From the NCBI GenBank assembly GCA_964650525.1, contig CAZYUA010000006.1, forward strand, positions 1-64,000: a stretch of 64,000 nucleotides of DNA, read 5' to 3'. Positions 16,492 through 26,408 of the stretch are shown one piece after another. A program made the position numbers and the translations under genes. The DNA is from UBA1413 sp964650525. Lineage in GTDB: Bacteria > Bacteroidota > Bacteroidia > Bacteroidales > Prolixibacteraceae. Position 1 is the first letter of the stretch, and the number at the start of each line of letters is the position of its first letter. Under the pieces are notes generated by a model, which was not told where the DNA came from, did not search any database, and saw only the letters and a list, made by a program, of their open reading frames with translations.

Positions 16492-19400
16492 TGCCCCGGA
16501 AAGATATCAGGAAAGTGCTGGTCCTCGGATCGGGAGCACTGAAGATCGGCGAGGCCGGCGAATTTGACTACAGCGGCTCCCAAGCCCTGAAGGCGTTGAA
16601 AGAGGAAGGCATCGAAACTATCCTTATCAATCCCAACATAGCCACCATACAAACTTCCACCGATATTGCCGATAAGATTTATTACCTGCCGGTAAATCCT
16701 TTTTTTGTGGAAGAGGTGATCAAAAAGGAGAAACCCCAGGGAATAATGCTCTCTTTTGGAGGCCAAACCGCCCTGAATTGCGGGGTTGAGCTTTTCAGAA
16801 ATGGGATTCTCCAGTACTACGATCTGGAGGTGCTGGGCACACCGGTGGAGGCTATCATGGAAACCGAAGACCGGGAGCTCTTTGTCCGGATGCTGTCGGA
16901 GATTGATGTCAGGACGCCAGAGTCTAAGGCTGCCACCACGCTGGAGCAAGCGTTAACCGCATCCCGGGAACTGGGATTTCCCCTGATCGTGAGGGCTGCC
17001 TATGCATTGGGGGGATTGGGAAGTGGTTTCTGTGAGAATGAGGCCGAACTGATACACCTGGCAGGAAAGGCTTTTACCTACACCCCACAGATCTTGATAG
17101 AGGAGTCCCTGAAGGGATGGAAGGAGGTGGAATATGAGGTGGTACGCGACCGGTTTGATAATTGCATCACTGTGTGCAACATGGAGAACATGGATCCCCT
17201 GGGGATCCATACTGGTGAAAGCATTGTGGTGGCTCCCTCCCAGACCCTGAACAACCGGGAATACCACAATCTGAGAGCTTTGGCGATCCGGATCGTACGC
17301 CGGGCCGGGGTGGTGGGAGAGTGCAATGTCCAGTTTGCTTTGGATCCCAACTCGGAAGCGTACCGGGTGATAGAGGTCAATGCGCGGCTTTCACGTTCAT
17401 CAGCCCTTGCATCCAAGGCTACGGGATATCCCCTGGCATTTGTGGCAGCCAAGCTTGGACTGGGGTATGGTCTGCATCAGTTGAAAAACAGCGTCACCCA
17501 GGTTACAACTGCCTTTTTCGAGCCCGCTCTCGATTATATCGTAGTGAAAATTCCTCGCTGGGATCTGAATAAATTCACCGGTGTATCCAAGCTGATCGGC
17601 AGCAGCATGAAAAGTGTCGGAGAAATCATGGCCATAGGCCGGACCTTCGAGGAAGCTATTCAAAAGGGAATCCGGATGATAGGTATCGGCATGCATGGAT
17701 TTGTCGGAAACCGGCAGGTTCTGACACCGGAAACCATTGGCGAAGAACTGTCCAATCCTACCGACCTCCGGCTTTTTACTATAGCAGAGGCTTTTTACGC
17801 CGGTTTCAGCGTGGAGGAAATCTACCACCGCTCCAGAATCGACCGGTGGTTTCTCCATAAACTGAAAAATATCTGGAACCTGGGGAATGAGCTCCAATCT
17901 TTCCACTTCATCGGTTCGCTTCCCGGGGAACTGCTCAGGCAGGCTAAACAATCGGGGTTTTCTGATTTTCAGATAGCCCGCCTCGTATTAAAAGGCTCTA
18001 ACCACCAGGTGGAGGAAAACCTGCTCCAAATCAGGGAATACCGAAAATCCCTGGGGATAGTCCCTGTTGTCAAGCAGATTGATACCCTGGCGGCAGAATA
18101 CCCTGCAAAAACCAATTACCTGTATCTTACCTACAACGGAACCAGCCACGATGCTTCGTTCAGCCATGACAGCCGCTCTGTGGTGGTATTGGGATCAGGG
18201 GCTTACCGCATCGGCAGTTCGGTGGAGTTTGACTGGTGTTCGGTGAATGCCGTGAAAACCATTCATGACCAGGGATTCCGGTCGGTCATGGTCAACTATA
18301 ACCCGGAAACGGTCAGCACCGATTATGACATCTGCGACCGTCTTTATTTTGAAGAGCTTAGTTTTGAAAGGGTGCTTGATATTGTTGAGCTGGAGCAGCC
18401 GTTGGGAGTCATCGTCTCCATGGGGGGGCAGATCCCTAATACGTTGGCCATGCGGCTGTATCGCAGGAATGTTCCGGTTCTGGGAACCTCTCCGGTTGAT
18501 ATAGACCGGGCAGAGGACCGGGATAAGTTTTCTTCCCTGCTCGATACCCTGGAAGTCGACCAGCCTCGTTGGGCTAAACTCTCGAATCTGGCCGATATCA
18601 GAGCTTTCATCGGGAAAGTGGGCTTTCCGGTGCTGATCCGACCTTCGTACGTACTTTCGGGTGCTGCCATGAAAGTTGTTTCAAACGATGACCAGCTGGA
18701 GCATTTCCTCGACAAGGCGGCAGAGGTGTCGAAGGATCATCCGGTGGTGGTCAGCGAATTCATCGAACAGGCCAAGGAAATTGAGATTGACGCTGTGGCT
18801 GATCATGGGGAAATGATCGCCTATGCCATCTCAGAACACGTTGAATTTGCCGGTGTGCATTCAGGAGATGCCACCATCGTATTCCCGCCGCAGAAACTTT
18901 ATGTGGAAACCATCCGGCGTATCAAACGGATTTCGCGCGAGATTGCCGGGTCGCTCCGCATTACCGGGCCGTTTAACATGCAGTTCCTTGCCAGGGACAA
19001 TGCTATCAAGGTCATTGAATGCAACCTCAGAGCTTCGCGCAGCTTCCCCTTTGTGTCGAAGGTGATGAAGATCAACCTGATAGAGTTGGCAACAAAGGTT
19101 ATGCTGGGCCAAAAAGTGGCCAAACCCGACAAATCACTGTTTGAACTGGACTATGTGGGCGTCAAAGCGCCCCAGTTTTCCTTCGCAAGGCTTCTGAATG
19201 CCGATCCTGTGCTGGGAGTAGACATGGCTTCGACCGGAGAGGTAGCGTGTATCGGCGACAACTTTTATGAAGCCCTGCTGAAAGCCATGTTGTCGGTAGG
19301 GTATTCCTTTCCGGGGAAAAACATTCTCGTTTCTTCGGGACCCTCTCGCTCTAAAATCGAACTCCTGTCCAGTGCCAGGATGTTAACAGAACAGGGGTAT

Positions 19401-19718
19401 GTCCTTTACGCTACCGAAGGAACCCACAAATTCCTTTTTGACAACGGGGTGGAAAACAGCCTGCTTTTTTGGCCGGATGAGGAGGACCGGCATCCCAATA
19501 CCCTGGAATTCCTGAAGTCTGGAAAGATAGACCTGGTCATCAACATACCCAAGAACTATACCCGGCGGGAGTTGAGAAACGGATACCAGATCCGGCGCAC
19601 TGCCATCGATTTTAACATTCCGCTGATCACCAATGCCCGTCTGGCCAGTGCTTTTATCTATGCGATCTGCCAGTATCAACGGGAAGATTTAACTATCAAA
19701 GAATATGGCGAATACTGA
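16488..19718 (+). CDS. carB: Carbamoyl phosphate synthase large subunit
   Basis: 1076 residues, full length. Two homologous ATP-grasp halves: the first (about 1-400) begins LVLGSGALKIGEAGEFDYSG and phosphorylates bicarbonate; the second (about 555-930) begins VVLGSGAYRIGSSVEFDW and phosphorylates carbamate. An MGS-like allosteric domain (about 935-1076) starts ILVSSGPSRSKIELL. Met1 and Met2 are both ATG, with the carA stop overlapping. Its last 14 bases overlap the ATG of ccsBA, an unusual partner. Confidence 0.97.
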   Translation: MMPRKDIRKVLVLGSGALKIGEAGEFDYSGSQALKALKEEGIETILINPNIATIQTSTDIADKIYYLPVNPFFVEEVIKKEKPQGIMLSFGGQTALNCGVELFRNGILQYYDLEVLGTPVEAIMETEDRELFVRMLSEIDVRTPESKAATTLEQALTASRELGFPLIVRAAYALGGLGSGFCENEAELIHLAGKAFTYTPQILIEESLKGWKEVEYEVVRDRFDNCITVCNMENMDPLGIHTGESIVVAPSQTLNNREYHNLRALAIRIVRRAGVVGECNVQFALDPNSEAYRVIEVNARLSRSSALASKATGYPLAFVAAKLGLGYGLHQLKNSVTQVTTAFFEPALDYIVVKIPRWDLNKFTGVSKLIGSSMKSVGEIMAIGRTFEEAIQKGIRMIGIGMHGFVGNRQVLTPETIGEELSNPTDLRLFTIAEAFYAGFSVEEIYHRSRIDRWFLHKLKNIWNLGNELQSFHFIGSLPGELLRQAKQSGFSDFQIARLVLKGSNHQVEENLLQIREYRKSLGIVPVVKQIDTLAAEYPAKTNYLYLTYNGTSHDASFSHDSRSVVVLGSGAYRIGSSVEFDWCSVNAVKTIHDQGFRSVMVNYNPETVSTDYDICDRLYFEELSFERVLDIVELEQPLGVIVSMGGQIPNTLAMRLYRRNVPVLGTSPVDIDRAEDRDKFSSLLDTLEVDQPRWAKLSNLADIRAFIGKVGFPVLIRPSYVLSGAAMKVVSNDDQLEHFLDKAAEVSKDHPVVVSEFIEQAKEIEIDAVADHGEMIAYAISEHVEFAGVHSGDATIVFPPQKLYVETIRRIKRISREIAGSLRITGPFNMQFLARDNAIKVIECNLRASRSFPFVSKVMKINLIELATKVMLGQKVAKPDKSLFELDYVGVKAPQFSFARLLNADPVLGVDMASTGEVACIGDNFYEALLKAMLSVGYSFPGKNILVSSGPSRSKIELLSSARMLTEQGYVLYATEGTHKFLFDNGVENSLLFWPDEEDRHPNTLEFLKSGKIDLVINIPKNYTRRELRNGYQIRRTAIDFNIPLITNARLASAFIYAICQYQREDLTIKEYGEY

Positions 19719-22700
19719 ATCATCCCCGGATACCCTTAAGAAGCAGCAATCCATGAAAAAACTGGTAAAATCGCTGTTTTCCATGCAGTCAACGGCCGCG
19801 TTGCTGGTACTTTTTGCCGTGGCGATCGCCTATGCAACTTTTATCGAAAACCGCTACGGTACAGCTACAGCGCGCATACTGATATACAATGCCCTATGGT
19901 TGGAAATACTATTCTTTCTGCTAGCCGTTAACCTTGCAGGATCTCTTTTTGTTGGCAACCTGCTTTCCAAAGGCCGGTGGCCGGTGGCGCTTTTCCATAT
20001 TTCCTTCCTGGTAATCCTGGCAGGTGCTGCTATAACCCGCACTACCGGTGAGGAGGGGACGCTGCATATCAGGGAGGGCCTCCATACCGATACCATGGTC
20101 ACCGAAGCCACTTACCTGGCGGTCTCCGCTTCGAAAGACCGGGACACGGTCCAGGCAATCCGCAAAGTGCTGTTTTCCCCCTATACAACCAACCGTTTTC
20201 AGACCGGATTGGAGGTAGGAGGCATTCCCCTTACCATAAAAAATGTATCATTCATTGCTTCTGCCATTGAAACGGCTGTGGAAGATCCGGCCGGCGGTCC
20301 CATCCTCGACATATTTGCTGTTAATGGTGACAATGCAGGCTTCAGTTTTCTTCTGAAACCAAACGAAATCAGGGAAACGGATGGTTTGCGCTTCGGGTTT
20401 CTTGTTCCCGGTGACTCCTCTGGTATCCGGATCACAGAGGGTAACGGGCACCTTTGGTTTACCACCTCCGATACCGTATTCTCTGCAGCCATGGAAGAAG
20501 GTGAGATGCAAACGCTCCTCCCCGGTATCCGGCATCCCCTGGTAGCTAAAACCATTTACCGGACCGGTTCATCGGGATTTGCCCTCAAACAATACTTTGC
20601 CAAGGGAAAAACTGTTATCAGGATGGGATCCGACCGTCAGAATTCAGGAAATCCCGATGCCCTTCGCCTGGTTATTTCAACTCCCAATGAGCAGGAGGAG
20701 ATATACGTGTACGGGAAAAAGGGAGAAGTGGGCACCCCAACCCGGCTGATTCTTCACGGGCTGAACGTGTCGGTAACCTATGGATCTCTTACCCAACAGC
20801 TTCCCTTTGTGCTGCGGCTGAACGATTTTCAGATCGAGCGGTATCCGGGGTCCAACTCCCCGTCGTCGTTTGCCAGTGAGGTGACCCTGATCCGGAAAGA
20901 GGACTCCGTGGAACTGCCCTATCGCATTTTTATGAATAATATTTTAAAATACAAAGGCTACCGTCTCTTTCAGTCTTCCTATGACCCGGATGAACAGGGA
21001 ACGATTCTTTCGGTCAATGCTGATCGGTTGGGGACCGCCGTAACCTATACCGGCTATTTTCTTTTGACATTGGGAATGCTTCTGACCTTGTTCAGCCGTC
21101 GTTCCCGGTTCAGAAAAATGGCTGATCAGCTGACCAGGCTATCGCATGGGCGGAAAAAACTGGCGGGTTTACTGCTTTTGGTGGCGATTCTTTTTCCGGC
21201 TGCCAGGTCGGCAGGGGCTGGTCAGGCAGTGTTCATTCCCCTGGAGCAGGCAGAGTTATTCGGGACACTTCTCGTTCAAAACAGTTCAGGAAGGGTGGAA
21301 CCTGTGAATACCGTGGCTTCTGAGGTCCTGCGGAAGGTGTCAGGGAAGGCTGGTTATAAGGATCTCGGGCCGGTGCAGGTTGCACTGGATATGCTTGTAA
21401 ATCCTGATAAGTGGAAAAGTGAGCCCCTCATCAGGGTAACGAAGCCTCTCAGAAAAAAAATCCCCGGTTCAGAAAATGGTTTTCTGCGTCTGCGCGATCT
21501 GCTCGACGAGCAAACGGGGATTTACCTGTTACACGATGCGGTGGAAGCTGCCTATGCCAAAAAGCCGGCAGTTCGCAATAAGCTCGATAAGGAAGTCATT
21601 AACCTGGATGAAAGGGTCAATGTTTTAATTTCCTGGATGAACGGCAGGTATCTGACCCTTTTCCCTGTTCCGGATGATCCGGATAATAAGTGGCTGTCGG
21701 TTCCTGAGGCGGTTCAATCGGACCATGAGCAGGTTTCCCGTTTTGCCTCTTCTGTTTTCAGCCAGTATCTCGGGTCCTTGCAGGAGGCCATGGCTTCAGG
21801 AGATTATCGCAAGTCTTCGCAGGTTCTGTCGATGATGAAACAAAACCAGAAGAACCTGGGCGGGAAGATATACCCTTCCGGGATCAAGGTGCAGTTGGAA
21901 ATTTTTTACGTCAACTATAATATATTCAGCATTTTATCGAAAATATATCTGTTTCTGGGGTTGGTAATGCTGGTGCTCCGGTTCGGCAGGTTGTTTTCTT
22001 ATAAAGAAAGGTCCTGGAGGATAGAGGGGATCTCCTTCTGGCTGCTTGCCGTGTTGTTTATCCTTCACTCGGCTGGCTTAGGCATCCGGTGGTATATTTC
22101 AGGCCATGCCCCCTGGAGCAACGGCTACGAAACCTTATTGTACATCAGCTGGGCTACCTGCCTGGCAGGGCTGGTGCTGGCCCGGCGGTCGTCGATGATG
22201 CCAGCTATTACCACACTTCTCTCAGGCATTTCCCTCCTGGTGGCCGGCATGAGCTGGATGAACCCTGAGCTGACCAACCTTGTGCCGGTGCTGAAATCTT
22301 ACTGGCTGATCGTTCACGTGGCTGTCATCACGGCCAGTTACGGTTTTTTTGCCGTAGCGGCTCTGGCCGGGTTGCTGAGTCTGGTTCTTATGATTTTACG
22401 GCCTTATAGTCATAGCGAGCGAATGTCAGAAACCCTGCACGAGCTGGAATTGATTGTGGGTATAGCCATCACAACTGGCCTCTTCATGCTTACGACAGGT
22501 TCATTCCTCGGCGGCGTCTGGGCCAATGAGTCCTGGGGCCGCTATTGGGGTTGGGATCCCAAGGAAACCTGGGCTATGGTCACGATCCTCGTCTATGCTT
22601 TCATCGCCCATATGCACAAAATTCCCGGCTTCCGGGGTGCCTTTGCGGTTAGCGTTGCCTCACTGGCAGGGTTCGCTTCGGTTTTGATGACCTTTTTTGG

Positions 22701-22869
22701 CGTCAATTATTATCTCTCCGGCCTCCATTCGTATGCCGGGGGTGAACCCGCCCACTTGCCAAAGGGCTTGTTCATAGCAGTTTTTCTGGTCCTGGTAATT
22801 GTGTTTGCAGCGTACCTCTCTTCCCGGAAAAGCGACGGAAACAAAGATGAATCTTTGCAGGACACCTAA
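19705..22869 (+). CDS. ccsBA: Fused cytochrome c assembly protein (ResB/CcsB + CcsA)
   Basis: 1054 residues of the fused system II haem-export and cytochrome c ligase type. The N-terminal ResB-like part has membrane spans near residues 30-50, 65-80 and 90-110, a long periplasmic region and a further span near 445-470. After a second periplasmic region the CcsA part has about eight spans and, near residue 942, the haem-binding WWD motif in ESWGRYWGWDPKETWA. It acts in the inner membrane to deliver haem to c-type apocytochromes. The ATG lies inside the end of carB; Met17 (19753) is an alternative that would avoid the overlap. No cytochrome c or nrf gene is in the window. Confidence 0.93.
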   Translation: MANTESSPDTLKKQQSMKKLVKSLFSMQSTAALLVLFAVAIAYATFIENRYGTATARILIYNALWLEILFFLLAVNLAGSLFVGNLLSKGRWPVALFHISFLVILAGAAITRTTGEEGTLHIREGLHTDTMVTEATYLAVSASKDRDTVQAIRKVLFSPYTTNRFQTGLEVGGIPLTIKNVSFIASAIETAVEDPAGGPILDIFAVNGDNAGFSFLLKPNEIRETDGLRFGFLVPGDSSGIRITEGNGHLWFTTSDTVFSAAMEEGEMQTLLPGIRHPLVAKTIYRTGSSGFALKQYFAKGKTVIRMGSDRQNSGNPDALRLVISTPNEQEEIYVYGKKGEVGTPTRLILHGLNVSVTYGSLTQQLPFVLRLNDFQIERYPGSNSPSSFASEVTLIRKEDSVELPYRIFMNNILKYKGYRLFQSSYDPDEQGTILSVNADRLGTAVTYTGYFLLTLGMLLTLFSRRSRFRKMADQLTRLSHGRKKLAGLLLLVAILFPAARSAGAGQAVFIPLEQAELFGTLLVQNSSGRVEPVNTVASEVLRKVSGKAGYKDLGPVQVALDMLVNPDKWKSEPLIRVTKPLRKKIPGSENGFLRLRDLLDEQTGIYLLHDAVEAAYAKKPAVRNKLDKEVINLDERVNVLISWMNGRYLTLFPVPDDPDNKWLSVPEAVQSDHEQVSRFASSVFSQYLGSLQEAMASGDYRKSSQVLSMMKQNQKNLGGKIYPSGIKVQLEIFYVNYNIFSILSKIYLFLGLVMLVLRFGRLFSYKERSWRIEGISFWLLAVLFILHSAGLGIRWYISGHAPWSNGYETLLYISWATCLAGLVLARRSSMMPAITTLLSGISLLVAGMSWMNPELTNLVPVLKSYWLIVHVAVITASYGFFAVAALAGLLSLVLMILRPYSHSERMSETLHELELIVGIAITTGLFMLTTGSFLGGVWANESWGRYWGWDPKETWAMVTILVYAFIAHMHKIPGFRGAFAVSVASLAGFASVLMTFFGVNYYLSGLHSYAGGEPAHLPKGLFIAVFLVLVIVFAAYLSSRKSDGNKDESLQDT

Positions 22870-22980
22870 ATGAAAGAATAACAGCATGTTCCTGTCTGTG
22901 TATTGCATCTGGTCTCCGGAGTACCCGGTTTTATTGACTGGTTTCTTAACGTTTACTGCGATTTTTTTTATACGGTTGTT

Positions 22981-24027
22981 ATGCAGGAGTATTTTAAACT
23001 GTTAAAAACATTGATTGCTGTTCCTTCGGTGAGCGGGGAGGAGGATCAGGCTGCCATGGTGATCCGCCGGTTTCTGGAAGCCAGGGATGTGGAATTTGAG
23101 ACTTCGAAAAACAACACCTGGGCCCGTAACCGTTTCTACGACCGCGACAAACCGGTTATTTTGCTCAATTCGCACATCGATACAGTTAGTCCGGTACCGG
23201 GTTGGAGAGTCAACCCTTTTCTGCCTTTCGAAGAGGGAGACCGGATCGGTGGTTTGGGAAGCAACGATGCAGGCGGCCCTCTGGTGACGCTTCTTGCTCT
23301 TTTCATCCATTTTTTTGAACGCGACGATCTTCCTTTCAACCTCCTCTTTGCTGCAACGGCTGAAGAGGAAATCTCCGGTTCAGCAGGTTTTGAATCCTTA
23401 CGGGATCTTTTGCCTGAGGTCACTTTTGCTATTGTCGGGGAACCCACGAAAATGGAACTTGCAGTGGCTGAGAGAGGGCTGCTTGTGCTCGACTGCACAG
23501 CACAAGGCAAGGCCGGCCATGCTGCCCGGGGTGAAGGGATCAATGCATTGTACCTTGCCCTGGAGGATATTCAGAAAATCAGAAATTTCCGGTTTGAAAA
23601 GGTCTCAGCCATGCTGGGGGAGGTTCAGTCGACCGTTACCCAGATCCAGGCAGGGGTTCAACACAACGTGGTGCCCGACCGGTGTAAGTTCGTGGTGGAT
23701 GTCAGGACCAACGAGTTTTATTCAAACTGGGAAGCGTATAACCTCTTTGCCGGGCTCCTTGATTCCGAGGTAAAAGCGCGTTCTTTCCGGTTAAGTTCTT
23801 CAGGAATACCCCTGTCCCATCCTTTTGTTGCTAAAGCCCTCGCTTTGGGAATACCCTGTTTTGGCTCACCCACCACTTCCGACAAAGCCCTCATGTCCTG
23901 GCCCTCGGTAAAAATCGGTCCGGGAGATTCAGCCAGATCCCATACTGCTGATGAATATATTTTGAAATCCGAAATGGAGGCAGGATTCCGTCTTTACTGC
24001 CGTTTGCTGGAAGGGCTGAAGCTTTAA
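22981..24027 (+). CDS. M20-family metallohydrolase, candidate N-acyl-citrulline/ornithine deacylase
   Basis: 348 residues from ATG 22981; the frame extends to a TTG at 22903 with no family-like residues. Di-zinc ligands are visible: His65 and Asp67 in NSHIDTVSP, Asp96 in SNDAGG, Glu129/Glu130 in AEEEISG, Glu154 in GEPT, and a C-terminal His in SHTADEYI. The dimerisation domain lies in the middle. This ArgE/DapE-like architecture removes N-acyl groups from amino acids. In Bacteroidota a member of this family deacylates N-acetyl- or N-succinyl-citrulline after ArgF'. Closeness to argR/carAB supports that role, but it is 111 bp past ccsBA and the substrate is not proven by sequence. Confidence 0.82.
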   Translation: MQEYFKLLKTLIAVPSVSGEEDQAAMVIRRFLEARDVEFETSKNNTWARNRFYDRDKPVILLNSHIDTVSPVPGWRVNPFLPFEEGDRIGGLGSNDAGGPLVTLLALFIHFFERDDLPFNLLFAATAEEEISGSAGFESLRDLLPEVTFAIVGEPTKMELAVAERGLLVLDCTAQGKAGHAARGEGINALYLALEDIQKIRNFRFEKVSAMLGEVQSTVTQIQAGVQHNVVPDRCKFVVDVRTNEFYSNWEAYNLFAGLLDSEVKARSFRLSSSGIPLSHPFVAKALALGIPCFGSPTTSDKALMSWPSVKIGPGDSARSHTADEYILKSEMEAGFRLYCRLLEGLKL

Positions 24028-24384
24028 ACATGTTTTACCGGCAGGTTAGCCACTCGATTGGCTTGCAGAACGAAAACCAGGAAGATCCGGCCTTCTGAAA
24101 AGTCCCGTGCACTGTCTGAAACCCTGCCTTCCTGCTAAATAATTGCAGGACATGAAGTGGGGTCATACTTTATTTTTATTTTTACAGCTGGTAAACATTG
24201 AATTGCTGGTGTGTTCTGCAGAAGGCAGACACTTACCGGCAAACCGGGAACCACTTCGCGAAGGTAACCATGAAGGCTGTGATTCCTGGCTTCAGGAAGC
24301 AGTGTAATCATACTTCCGGCAATGTTTTCCGCAGAATGGGTGTTTGGTTTAAAAGCCCGGGCAACACAGACTAGGACAATAGTT
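24028..24384. other. Intergenic region, 357 bp, with one possible tiny ORF
   Basis: No RNA gene or strong promoter was recognised. A 51-codon plus-strand frame (24152-24307) begins MKWGHTLFLFLQLV and looks like a short signal peptide plus a 28-residue polar tail, but it lacks a well-spaced ribosome-binding site. A minus-strand frame at 24135-24413 overlaps the next gene and is not convincing. Confidence 0.3.
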
Positions 24385-25248
24385 ATGAAGCAAACGGTGG
24401 CACTACTTTTCATTATCGGTCTGTTTTTTTGTTTTTGTCAGAGCAGCCATAATCCGGTTCCCAGGCATCTTGTTATGGAGGAACAGGACCGGGAGATAGC
24501 TGAAAGAGTTCTTAAACAGCTGCAGAGCCAGCGGGACCTCCCCATAGGAGAACTGGTAATCAGAGCGGGTACCCTGCTTCTGGAGTCACCCTATGTGGCG
24601 CACACCCTGGAGAAGGAAGATTCCGAGTTCCTGGTGATCAATCTCAGGGAATTTGACTGCACCACGTTTGCTGAAAACTGTCTGGCTCTGGCCAGGACTG
24701 CAAGGATGAAGATACCATCGTTTGAACAGTTTACCTGTCAGCTGGAACTTATCCGTTACCGCGATGGAATCCGGAATGGTTATCCGTCGCGCCTCCACTA
24801 TTTCAGCGACTGGATTTCCAACAATGCAGCGAAGGAACTTATACTGGATGTCTCACAGGAAATTGCCCACACACTGGTACCCAACAGGGTTCATTTCATG
24901 AGTACCCATCCCGGCAGTTATTCAGCCCTGGTGGCTAACCCTGCATTGGTCGATTCCATCTGCCGTCAGGAAACAGAGATCAGTCAGCGGATGACCTGGT
25001 TTATACCTGAAAACAAAATCGCTGATTATGAAGACCAATTGATGAACGGAGATATTGCTGGGATAAGAACCAGTATCGAGGGTCTTGATATATCTCATGT
25101 GGTTATTCTCTGGAAACTGGACGGAAGATGTCATTTTTTACATGCCAGTTCATTGGAAAACAAAGTCGTCGTTTCGGATCAGACATTGGATGAATACCTT
25201 GAAAACAGCCGGTCGGCCACCGGCATTATGGTAGCCAGACCTCTCTGA
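24385..25248 (+). CDS. DUF1460 secreted/lipoprotein amidase-like hydrolase
   Basis: 287 residues from ATG 24385 (MKQTVALLFIIGLFFCFC); the frame is open back to 24322 but the signal sequence starts here. Cysteines at 16 and 18 follow the hydrophobic core, so a lipoprotein anchor is possible. The mature part matches DUF1460, a papain-like NlpC/P60 fold family called N-acetylmuramoyl-L-alanine amidase-like. The probable nucleophile is Cys92 in EFDCTTFAENCLAL, and the His is in LDISHVVILW. It would act on peptidoglycan fragments in the envelope. It is followed 59 bp later by the GH105 gene on the same strand; a shared function is not obvious. Confidence 0.82.
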   Translation: MKQTVALLFIIGLFFCFCQSSHNPVPRHLVMEEQDREIAERVLKQLQSQRDLPIGELVIRAGTLLLESPYVAHTLEKEDSEFLVINLREFDCTTFAENCLALARTARMKIPSFEQFTCQLELIRYRDGIRNGYPSRLHYFSDWISNNAAKELILDVSQEIAHTLVPNRVHFMSTHPGSYSALVANPALVDSICRQETEISQRMTWFIPENKIADYEDQLMNGDIAGIRTSIEGLDISHVVILWKLDGRCHFLHASSLENKVVVSDQTLDEYLENSRSATGIMVARPL

Positions 25249-25307
25249 CCCGGCGGATTCCCGGTATAGGCATTCGGGTATTAAAAGGTTATTTTAGAAA
25301 ATTGAAA

Positions 25308-26408
25308 ATGAAACAACTATCGATTGTCGGTTTCTTCATGGTGCTGTCTCTGGTAACCTTTGCCGGAGGCGGGAAAAATCAAAAGGCCTTCAGGGATGCC
25401 TATATTCAGAAAATGATGAAAAGGACGGCCTCCTGGCAACTGAAGAATCCGAAGCACAAGCTGAACCACTGGACAAACGGAGCTTTTTATGCGGGTTTGT
25501 TTGCGACCTGGGAGACTACCGACTCTGAAAAATTATACAAGGCGCTCCTTGATATGGGTGAAGAGAATGACTGGAAGCCTGGTCCCCGGTTGCACCATGC
25601 CGATGATCACGCCATTTGCCAGACCTATATCGATCTTTACAGGGTGGAGAAAGACCGGAAAATGATTGAACCCTTTCTTCTTACAATGGACCGTTTCCGC
25701 AAGACTCCTTTCCCTGCAAAAGGGATCGAGCAGATCACCTGGTGGTGGTGCGATGCTCTTTTCATGGCGCCACCGGCTTTTGTTAAATTGGGTGTTACAC
25801 TGGATGATCCTTCTTATCTGATGTTGAATGACCGTCTGTTCAGGGAGTGTTACGACTTATTATACGATCCCGGGGAACATTTGTATGCCCGCGACCTCAA
25901 TTACAAATGGGATGAACCCGGCATTGAAAGGCGTACAGAAGCCAATGGTAAGAAGATTTTCTGGGCTCGCGGCAATGGCTGGGTGATGGGAGGACTGGTC
26001 CGTGTTTTGAAGGAGTTGCCGGAAACCCATCCCACCCGTGATTTTTACTTAGGGAATTTCAGAGAGATGGCCAGTCGGGTTGCCTCTCTTCAGCAGCCGG
26101 ATGGCCTGTGGAGGGCAAGCCTCCTGGATCCGGATTCCTATCCCGGTGGTGAAGCCAGCGGTTCAGGTTTTTTTACTTACGCCCTGGCCTGGGGTGTTAA
26201 CCAAGGAATCCTGGAGCGAGAGATTTTCCTTCCGGTAGTGAAAAAAGCCTGGTCGGGGCTGGTTTCCCTGGTTCAGCCGGATGGCAGGGTGGGGTGGGTC
26301 CAGCCCATCGGCTCAGATCCCCGCAAAAATTTCTCAGCAGAAAGCTGGGAGGTTTATGGTACCGGTGCTTTTCTGCTGGCGGGAAGTGAAGTGATCAAGT
26401 TAGATTAA
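25308..26408 (+). CDS. GH105 unsaturated (rhamno)galacturonyl hydrolase
   Basis: 366 residues from ATG 25308; a TTG six bases upstream is ignored. A signal peptide (MKQLSIVGFFMVLSLVTFAG) points to export. The (alpha/alpha)6 barrel carries LNHWTNGAFYAGLFATWE, RLHHADDHAICQTY, and the catalytic Asp149 in TWWWCDALFM, matching the essential Asp of YteR-type enzymes; FWARGNGWVMGGL is also typical. The family removes the 4,5-unsaturated uronic acid left by lyases on rhamnogalacturonan, or related unsaturated glucuronyl residues on ulvan. The released keto-uronate would feed KduI/KduD at 38502-40253. The last 9 bases overlap the 3' end of convergent purL. The exact glycan is unknown. Confidence 0.9.
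   Translation: MKQLSIVGFFMVLSLVTFAGGGKNQKAFRDAYIQKMMKRTASWQLKNPKHKLNHWTNGAFYAGLFATWETTDSEKLYKALLDMGEENDWKPGPRLHHADDHAICQTYIDLYRVEKDRKMIEPFLLTMDRFRKTPFPAKGIEQITWWWCDALFMAPPAFVKLGVTLDDPSYLMLNDRLFRECYDLLYDPGEHLYARDLNYKWDEPGIERRTEANGKKIFWARGNGWVMGGLVRVLKELPETHPTRDFYLGNFREMASRVASLQQPDGLWRASLLDPDSYPGGEASGSGFFTYALAWGVNQGILEREIFLPVVKKAWSGLVSLVQPDGRVGWVQPIGSDPRKNFSAESWEVYGTGAFLLAGSEVIKLD

Noticed and set aside
24135..24413. 92-codon minus-strand frame in the gap before the DUF1460 gene
   Set aside because: Overlaps the signal-peptide start of the DUF1460 gene, has no ribosome-binding site or promoter, and shows no domain.
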